Below are positions 57,474 through 64,000 of a DNA stretch of 64,000 bases, piece after piece (position 1 is the stretch's first letter; each line of letters opens with the position of its first letter). Made by a program: the position numbers and the translations under genes. Origin of the DNA: Microvirga splendida (GTDB lineage Bacteria > Pseudomonadota > Alphaproteobacteria > Rhizobiales > Beijerinckiaceae); contig NZ_JAELXT010000020.1 of assembly GCF_016427565.1 (NCBI RefSeq), positions 1 through 64,000 on the forward strand, given 5' to 3'. Under the pieces are notes generated by a model. That model searched no databases. It had not been told where the DNA came from and was given only the letters and a program-made list of their open reading frames with translations.

Positions 57474-57587
57474 GGCAGGGAGACAGAGGCCATTGCGCTG
57501 GTCCTTTGATCTCGGATAAGGCGTCTTGGTGAACAGCGCCGACCGGATGGTCCGGCTCAGGCGCCTCCCGTGAGGCTCATCGAGAAC

Positions 57588-58673
57588 ATGCCCATGACAG
57601 CCACGTGCAATCGCTCCTGGGTCTCCACGGCCATCCAGATCATCGAGGCGGATTTCAACCGCTCGTCGGACACGCATCTGCTGCGGGTGCCGCTGCCGGC
57701 GGTGCCGGGCGTCGAGCTGTATCTCAAGGATGAATCGACCCATCCGTCGGGTAGCCTGAAGCACCGGCTGGCGCGGTCGCTGTTTCTCTACGGCCTGTGC
57801 AACGGCTGGATTGGGCCGGAGACCACGATCATCGAGGCGTCGAGCGGCTCGACCGCCGTGTCCGAGGCCTACTTCGCCCGTATGCTGGGCTTACGCTTCA
57901 TCGCCGTGATGCCGCGCTCGACCTCCGCCGAGAAGATCGCGCAGATCGCCTTCTATGGCGGCGAGAGCCATTTCGTGGATAGCCCCGCCGAGATGTATGC
58001 GGAGAGCGCGCGGCTGGCCGAGGAGCTGGGCGGCCACTACATGGACCAGTTCACCTATGCCGAGCGGGCGACGGACTGGCGCGGCAACAACAACATCGCG
58101 GAATCCATCTTCAGCCAGATGAGCCACGAGGAGCACCCGATCCCGAGCTGGATCGTGGTGGGGGCGGGGACCGGCGGCACTTCGGCGACGCTCGGGCGCT
58201 ACATCCGCTACCGCCGCCTGCCGACCCGGCTGTGTCTCGCCGACCCGGAAGCGTCTGTGTTCCACCGCCACTTGGCGGACCGGCAGGTCTGCACTGTGTC
58301 CGGTCCGCCCTCGGTGATCGAGGGTATCGGCCGCCCGCGCTGCGAACCATCCTTCGTGCCGGAGCTCATCGACCGCGCCTACCCGGTGCCGGATGCGGCG
58401 AGCATCGCGGCCGCACGGGTTCTGTCGCGCCGCATCGGCCGCTCCTGCGGCGGCTCCACAGGCACCAATCTCTGGGCCGCTGCGCAGGTCATCGGAGAGA
58501 TGGTGCGAAACGGCGAAAAAGGTTCCGTCGTGACGCTCCTGTGCGATTCCGGCGAGCGCTACCGCAGCACGCATTTCGACGATGCCTGGCTCGAATGCCG
58601 CGGCATCTGCATCAAGGCCGCCGAGGAGGCCATGGAGCGCTTCTTCGAGGCTGGGATCCTGGCCGCTTCCTAA
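57588..58673 (+). CDS. cds1: PLP-dependent L-cysteine desulfhydrase-like protein (Cds1-like)
   Basis: The product is 361 residues from ATG 57588; GTG at 57570 and ATG at 57594 are alternatives. It belongs to the fold-type II PLP enzymes: the PLP Lys is in [11 protein letters not shown] (K58), the substrate loop is [13 protein letters not shown], and the phosphate loop [12 protein letters not shown]. The segments NRSWV..AI..IEADF.RS.DTHL and [21 protein letters not shown] are very close to mycobacterial Cds1, which degrades cysteine to H2S, pyruvate and ammonia. By family it could also be a cysteine synthase-like protein, but those lack the extra N-terminal block. A decayed copy of its start lies at 54746. 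Confidence 0.8.
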   Translation: MPMTATCNRSWVSTAIQIIEADFNRSSDTHLLRVPLPAVPGVELYLKDESTHPSGSLKHRLARSLFLYGLCNGWIGPETTIIEASSGSTAVSEAYFARMLGLRFIAVMPRSTSAEKIAQIAFYGGESHFVDSPAEMYAESARLAEELGGHYMDQFTYAERATDWRGNNNIAESIFSQMSHEEHPIPSWIVVGAGTGGTSATLGRYIRYRRLPTRLCLADPEASVFHRHLADRQVCTVSGPPSVIEGIGRPRCEPSFVPELIDRAYPVPDAASIAAARVLSRRIGRSCGGSTGTNLWAAAQVIGEMVRNGEKGSVVTLLCDSGERYRSTHFDDAWLECRGICIKAAEEAMERFFEAGILAAS

Positions 58674-58680
58674 GATGGGG

Positions 58681-58703
58681 ATGGCCGGGACGAGCCCGGC
58701 CAT
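58681..58703 (+). terminator. Hairpin after the cds1-like gene
   Basis: ATGGCCGGG (58681-58689) and CCCGGCCAT (58695-58703) form a perfect 9-bp stem with a 5-base loop, starting 8 bases after the stop. There is no T-run. It directly precedes the longer inverted-repeat element. Confidence 0.5.
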
Positions 58704-58716
58704 GACGAGGTGGATG

Positions 58717-58813
58717 TCATCCCCGGCGAGCCGCAGGCGAGGGAAGGGGATCCATTTGCACGCTCAGCGCGATGGATTCCCTTCCCCTCCGCTGACGCTC
58801 CGGCCGGGAATGA
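58717..58813. repeat. Long imperfect inverted-repeat element
   Basis: A left arm of 39 bases (58717-58755, beginning TCATCCCCGGCGAGCC) and a right arm of 42 (58772-58813, ending GGCCGGGAATGA) are inverted copies with a few mismatches, around a 16-base loop. It has the look of the small palindromic elements dispersed in intergenic regions of Hyphomicrobiales. Short frames across it on both strands are by-products of the symmetry. Confidence 0.65.
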
Positions 58814-58838
58814 CACCAGGGAATCGGATGGTGTCTGC

Positions 58839-59447
58839 CTAGCGCCCAAACCACTGCACCAGCAACTGCAGATCCGTCTGCGACAGGTTGTGACCCGCAG
58901 GCAGGATCTCGTGCTGGACCTCGGCGCCGGATGTGGACAGGGACGCAGCCAGGCGCTTTGCATTCTCCGCCGGAATGATCGGGTCCATGGCGCCCGAGAT
59001 CATCAGAACCCGCTTGCCCGCAAGGTCCACGTCGGGAGCCTGGGACAGCGGCACCATGGCCCGCAGCAGCGCCGCGCCGGCTAGCGCCTCCGGGCGTAGC
59101 ATCAGCATGGCGGCGGCGATGTTGGCGCCGTTTGAGAACCCCACCGCGATGGGCGCCGCAAGCCCGTAGGCCTTGCGTGCCTCGGTGAAGAAATCCGCAA
59201 GCTCGTTGGCGCGAAACCGCACGTCCTCCTCGTCGAACACGCCCTCGGCGAGCCGGCGGAAGAAACGCGGAATGCCGTTCTCCAGGATCTTGCCGCGCGG
59301 AGACAGCAGGGCGGAGCCGGGGGAGATCATGCGGCCGAGGCCCAGCAGATCGTTCTCGTCGCCGCCCGTGCCGTGGAGCAGCAGGAGCGGCGGACGGGAT
59401 CGATCCGTGGCGGGCTCGTAGCGGTGGATGAAGGACAGTTCGGTCAT
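58839..59447 (-). CDS. Alpha/beta hydrolase, phospholipase/carboxylesterase (MhqD-like)
   Basis: The product is 202 residues. The fold and triad are clear: oxyanion LLHGTGGDE, nucleophile in VGFSNGANIA (GxSxG), Asp in MISGAMDPIIP and His in LPAGHNLS. This matches the YtpS/MhqD type of small carboxylesterase. ATG at 59447 follows AGGAGC. It is directly downstream of the MhqO-like dioxygenase, and the same pair (mhqO-mhqD) in Bacillus is induced by quinones and degrades them. A similar aromatic or quinone detoxification role is inferred. Confidence 0.85.
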   Translation of the reverse strand: MTELSFIHRYEPATDRSRPPLLLLHGTGGDENDLLGLGRMISPGSALLSPRGKILENGIPRFFRRLAEGVFDEEDVRFRANELADFFTEARKAYGLAAPIAVGFSNGANIAAAMLMLRPEALAGAALLRAMVPLSQAPDVDLAGKRVLMISGAMDPIIPAENAKRLAASLSTSGAEVQHEILPAGHNLSQTDLQLLVQWFGR

Positions 59448-59460
59448 AGGGTGCTCCTGT

Positions 59461-59483
59461 CCCTCTCCCGTAGGGGGAGAGGG
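59461..59483. terminator. Hairpin between the MhqO- and MhqD-like genes
   Basis: CCCTCTCCC (59461-59469) and GGGAGAGGG (59475-59483) form a perfect 9-bp stem. On the minus strand it lies in the 43-base gap between the dioxygenase and the hydrolase and has no T-run there, so it may only weaken read-through. Similar pyrimidine/purine hairpins are common in GC-rich alphaproteobacteria. Confidence 0.4.
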
Positions 59484-59490
59484 ATTTTGT

Positions 59491-60420
59491 CTAGGCCAAC
59501 TCGGGCAACCGGGCCTCAATGTCGCCTCGGCGCGGTTCCAGAAACGCCGGAAGCTTCAGCTCATTGCCCAGCCGGTCCTGCGCCTCGTCGGCGGCGAAGC
59601 CCGGCTCGTCGGTGGCGATCTCGAACAGGATGCCGCCCGGCTCCCGGAAATAGACGGATCGGAAGTAGTTGCGGTCCTTCTGCTCCGTGGTCTGGAGGCC
59701 GTGGGTCTCGGCGAGCTTTCGCACCATCTCGGCCTGATCGGCGTCGTCCTTTGCGCGGAAGGCCACGTGATGAACGGAGCCGCCCCCCATCCGGCCCGGC
59801 AGGAAGCCGCCGGCGCTGCGGATGTCGACTGTGCTGCCCATGAGCGCGTCCGTCCGATAGCGCACGAGGGAGCCCTCGCGGGCCGTCTCGCGGAAGCCGA
59901 ACACGTCCGTCAGGATCGCGCCCGTCCGCTCGCCGTTCTCGACGAGGAGCGTGACGCCCTCCAGGCCACGGATCGCATGCTCCGCCGGAATGCCATCCGC
60001 TGTCCAAGCACCCTCGGCGTCCGCGTTCGGAATGCCGACGAGCGACAGGCTCGTGCCGTGCGGGTCCTTGAAGGTCAGCACGCTCTGGCCGAGGCGCTTC
60101 TCCACCTGACCATGCTCGATGCCCTGCTCGATGAAGCGGTGGGCCCAGAAGCCCAGGGCGCCCTCCGGTACGCGAAAGGCCGTCTCCTGCGTGGTGCCGA
60201 CGCCGTTGCGTCCCGGCGCCACGTGCTCCCAGGGGAAGAAGGTCAGGATCGAGCCGGGCTGGCCGATTCTGTCGCCGAAGTAGAAGTGATAGGTGCCGGG
60301 ATCGTCGAAGTTGACCGTCTTCTTGACCAGGCGCAGGCCGAGCACGCGGGTGTAGAAATCGAGGTTGCGGCGGGCAGGGCCCGCAATGGCGGTGACGTGA
60401 TGAATGCCGTGGTGCCGCAT
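59491..60420 (-). CDS. VOC family ring-cleaving dioxygenase (MhqO-like)
   Basis: The product is 309 residues, made of two vicinal-oxygen-chelate modules. Metal ligands are visible in HHGIHHVTAIAG, the VHHVAFR block and the Glu of GGILFEIATDEPGF. Conserved VOC strands LDFYTRVLGLRLVKKTVNFD (core LDFYTRVLGLRL) and LTFFPWE are typical of the MhqO/PcpA-like group, which cleaves hydroquinones. ATG at 60420 follows AAGGAACG. The MhqD-like hydrolase follows on the same strand, 43 bases downstream. Quinone or hydroquinone detoxification is an inference from family and pairing. Confidence 0.85.
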   Translation of the reverse strand: MRHHGIHHVTAIAGPARRNLDFYTRVLGLRLVKKTVNFDDPGTYHFYFGDRIGQPGSILTFFPWEHVAPGRNGVGTTQETAFRVPEGALGFWAHRFIEQGIEHGQVEKRLGQSVLTFKDPHGTSLSLVGIPNADAEGAWTADGIPAEHAIRGLEGVTLLVENGERTGAILTDVFGFRETAREGSLVRYRTDALMGSTVDIRSAGGFLPGRMGGGSVHHVAFRAKDDADQAEMVRKLAETHGLQTTEQKDRNYFRSVYFREPGGILFEIATDEPGFAADEAQDRLGNELKLPAFLEPRRGDIEARLPELA

Positions 60421-60738
60421 GGGAGCGTTCCTTAACGGGCAGGCGCGGATTGCGCTGCGTTGTCCGGGAAATATGTACCATCGCGTGCCGATGAAGTGCG
60501 GAAAGGGCGACCTTGCGGGAATGCAAGGCGCTGGCAGCCTCACCGGCAAATCCGCGCAAACGTTAGGGATTTCGATCCGTCAAGAATCCGGCAACCAAAG
60601 AGTCTCAACAACGCTTAACCTCAACGGCGATTCAGTATGTCGTGTTAACGGTTTAGCCCTGCCGTCCATGTGAATGTCACCCCCGCACAAACGATCAACC
60701 GGCGTTGGGACAAGAATAGCCGGCGGGAGTCAGAACGG
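60421..60738 (+). other. Intergenic region upstream of MhqO-like and hypothetical gene
   Basis: A divergent spacer of 318 bases. It contains the promoter of the minus-strand dioxygenase operon and of the plus-strand hypothetical gene. I see no strong palindrome; it is slightly less GC-rich near 60590-60660. Confidence 0.4.
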
Positions 60739-61152
60739 ATGTTGAAGGATCAACTTCGCGATTTCATCGACAGAGCCACCGAGAGGGGCCATGTCGGCAA
60801 TGATGACGTGGCGATGCTCCAAGACGAGATCCTCTCCGATGGGATCGCGAGCCGTCTCGAGGTCGAGTCCCTGCTCGCCCTCGACCGCATCGTCACCGCC
60901 GGTGAGGGCTGGGGAGCGGCGCTCACCAGGCTCGTCGCCGATTTCATCGTCTGGAAGCGCGCGCCCTATGGTGTGGTCGGCAACGACGATGCCCTCTGGC
61001 TCGCAACCCTCCTGGAGGTCAGCGGACCGTCCCCGAACGCCACGAATATCGCCTATGCCATCCTGGACGAGGCGGGGCATGTGGATGTGGCGCTCCTCGA
61101 CTTCATCATGCGCGGACGCCAGCAGGCGAGGCTGTCCCAGATGGCCGCCTGA
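60739..61152 (+). CDS. Conserved hypothetical protein near pccA
   Basis: The product is 137 residues from ATG at 60739, with GGCGGGAG upstream; GTG at 60670 would add 23 residues. It is a mostly helical soluble protein without signal peptide. Two similar halves are suggested by DDVAMLQDEILSDGIASRLEVESLLALDR and the region GHVDVALLDFIMRGR. I recognise it only as a type of short hypothetical found in Hyphomicrobiales. It lies 168 bases upstream of pccA on the same strand and may be co-regulated. Confidence 0.6.
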   Translation: MLKDQLRDFIDRATERGHVGNDDVAMLQDEILSDGIASRLEVESLLALDRIVTAGEGWGAALTRLVADFIVWKRAPYGVVGNDDALWLATLLEVSGPSPNATNIAYAILDEAGHVDVALLDFIMRGRQQARLSQMAA

Positions 61153-61320
61153 CCGGCCTTCCGTGTCTAACGCTAAATGCTGATCCGGCCCCGCTTCCCC
61201 AAGGCACCGATGTGCAGTAACGGAGGTGGGGCTAACTTTTTGGTGCGCGCATCGTTCTGAGCGAAAAACCGGGGCCACTTTTTCGCACGATGCGCTGTAG
61301 GCTGGAGCGTTCGAGGGTTC

Positions 61321-63321
<2,001 letters not shown>

Positions 63322-63338
63322 GGGCCAAAGCGCACCCG

Positions 63339-63851
63339 ATGCCCCTGTATTTCGCCTATGGGTCCAACATGGACCGGGCTGCCATGCTGCAGCGCTGCCC
63401 GGCCTCGAAGCCGGTCGGCATCGGCCGGCTCATGCGGCACCGCTTCGTCATCTTCGATGAAGGCTACGCCACGGTGGTCCGCGACCCGCAGAGGGCAGTC
63501 TGGGGCATGGTGTGGGATCTGGCGCTCGCCGACGTGCCGGCCCTCGACCGCTACGAGAGCCTCTCGACGGGCCTCTACACCAAGGTCATCCAGCCCGTCG
63601 TGACGGCCCAGGGGCCACGCCGGGCGGTGGTCTATGTGGGCCGCAGCGCCAGGCCCGGCACGCCGCTCCCGGGCTACATGGAGGGCGTGGTCGAGGCCGC
63701 CCGGCATGCGGGCCTGCCGGAGGACTACATCCGGAGCCTGGGCGTGTGGCTGCCGAAGGGCGGGTCTGCGACGCAGACGCCGGCACCGCAGGAGGCCAAG
63801 GTCCGCCCGCTCTGGAGCGCACCCTCGGGCACCCTCCGCAAGGCTCGTTGA
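63339..63851 (+). CDS. Gamma-glutamylcyclotransferase family protein
   Basis: The product is 170 residues. The fold's signature FAYGSNMD is at the N-terminus, followed by the RLMRHRFVIFDEGYATVVRD strand region (core RHRFVIFDEGYATV). The catalytic Glu is in LDRYESL, with the proton-taking role known in human GGCT. The substrate-binding YVGRSARPGTPL segment follows. Such enzymes release 5-oxoproline from gamma-glutamyl compounds; bacterial members may also be AIG2-like. ATG at 63339 lies 17 bases after pccA. The Pro/Gln/Lys-rich tail is probably disordered. Confidence 0.8.
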   Translation: MPLYFAYGSNMDRAAMLQRCPASKPVGIGRLMRHRFVIFDEGYATVVRDPQRAVWGMVWDLALADVPALDRYESLSTGLYTKVIQPVVTAQGPRRAVVYVGRSARPGTPLPGYMEGVVEAARHAGLPEDYIRSLGVWLPKGGSATQTPAPQEAKVRPLWSAPSGTLRKAR

Positions 63852-63936
63852 GGCCAGCTCTGGAGCTCAAGAACCTCTGCCGTGTGCAGGCGTTGAAGCT
63901 CCAGATGTTGCACGCGACGAATGCCGCCGAGGAATG

Positions 63937-64000
63937 ATGGCCGACAACCGAACCCTCCATGTCCTGATCCATGGCCGCGTCCAGGGCGTGGGCTTTCGCG
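63937..64000 (+). CDS. acyP: Acylphosphatase, start only (partial)
   Basis: The last 64 bases encode MADNRTLHVLIHGRVQGVGF and then Arg. GRVQGVGFR is the phosphate-binding loop of acylphosphatases (Arg is the catalytic residue). Two in-frame ATGs occur at 63934 and 63937; GAGGA just upstream fits the second best. The rest of the gene lies outside the window. Confidence 0.85.
   Translation, partial: MADNRTLHVLIHGRVQGVGFR

Noticed and set aside
58710-58963. Short overlapping frames on both strands
   Set aside because: They are created by the inverted-repeat element and the end of the MhqD-like gene, with no independent support.

Overview
This 64 kb window is GC-rich chromosomal DNA from an alphaproteobacterium, most likely a Hyphomicrobiales member near Methylobacteriaceae (Microvirga-like). 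That placement is inferred from gene content: an Aap-type amino acid ABC transporter, an ATP12 family F1-ATPase chaperone, a TIGR02587/TIGR02588 membrane protein pair, DUF1206 and DUF2254 proteins, an Omp25-like barrel and propionyl-CoA carboxylase. No rRNA, convincing tRNA or CRISPR array is visible, and the only insertion-sequence trace is a short IS6-type remnant.

Layout. 0-4.3 kb: small secreted or membrane proteins (an EF-hand protein, a decayed paralogue of a gene at 31.7 kb, a YxxxD secreted protein, DUF2254, a PPC-domain protein). 4.6-10.4 kb: a catabolic run of a pyruvate-oxidase-like ThDP enzyme, an enolase-superfamily dehydratase/racemase and a YdiJ-type FAD/Fe-S 2-hydroxyacid dehydrogenase. 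10.5-11.5 kb: a truncated cation exchanger and the IS remnant. 11.6-17.5 kb: a large RTX adhesin with five equal-length repeats, then an outer-membrane barrel. 19-31 kb: a nitrogen-compound island with a DAO-type oxidase, aapJQM (no aapP), three amidohydrolases, a hydantoin/Asp-Glu-type racemase and a D-hydantoinase/dihydropyrimidinase, with inverted repeats in its two promoter regions.

31.6-41.3 kb is an envelope and stress-like zone: a PAP2 phosphatase, two more secreted EF-hand proteins (one very unusual), small secreted proteins, membrane proteins of unknown function and a HAD hydrolase. 41.4-51.3 kb holds a GAF protein, a GH10 glycanase, a complete RsbU/RsbV/RsbW-like partner-switching module, a cellulose-synthase-like GT2 enzyme and, divergent from it, a TPR/beta-barrel protein that looks like its outer-membrane exporter. 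I regard this as the best candidate for an undescribed regulated polysaccharide system.

51.4-64 kb is mostly housekeeping: an ATP12 chaperone, a lipoprotein, and pccB and pccA separated by about 7 kb. Between them lie a degenerate stretch carrying a decayed piece of the neighbouring cds1-like gene, an OpgC-type acyltransferase overlapping an SGNH hydrolase, a Cds1-like cysteine desulfhydrase, a long inverted-repeat element and an MhqD/MhqO-like pair. A gamma-glutamylcyclotransferase and the start of an acylphosphatase close the window. All functions come from reading motifs and family resemblance; no database search was run.
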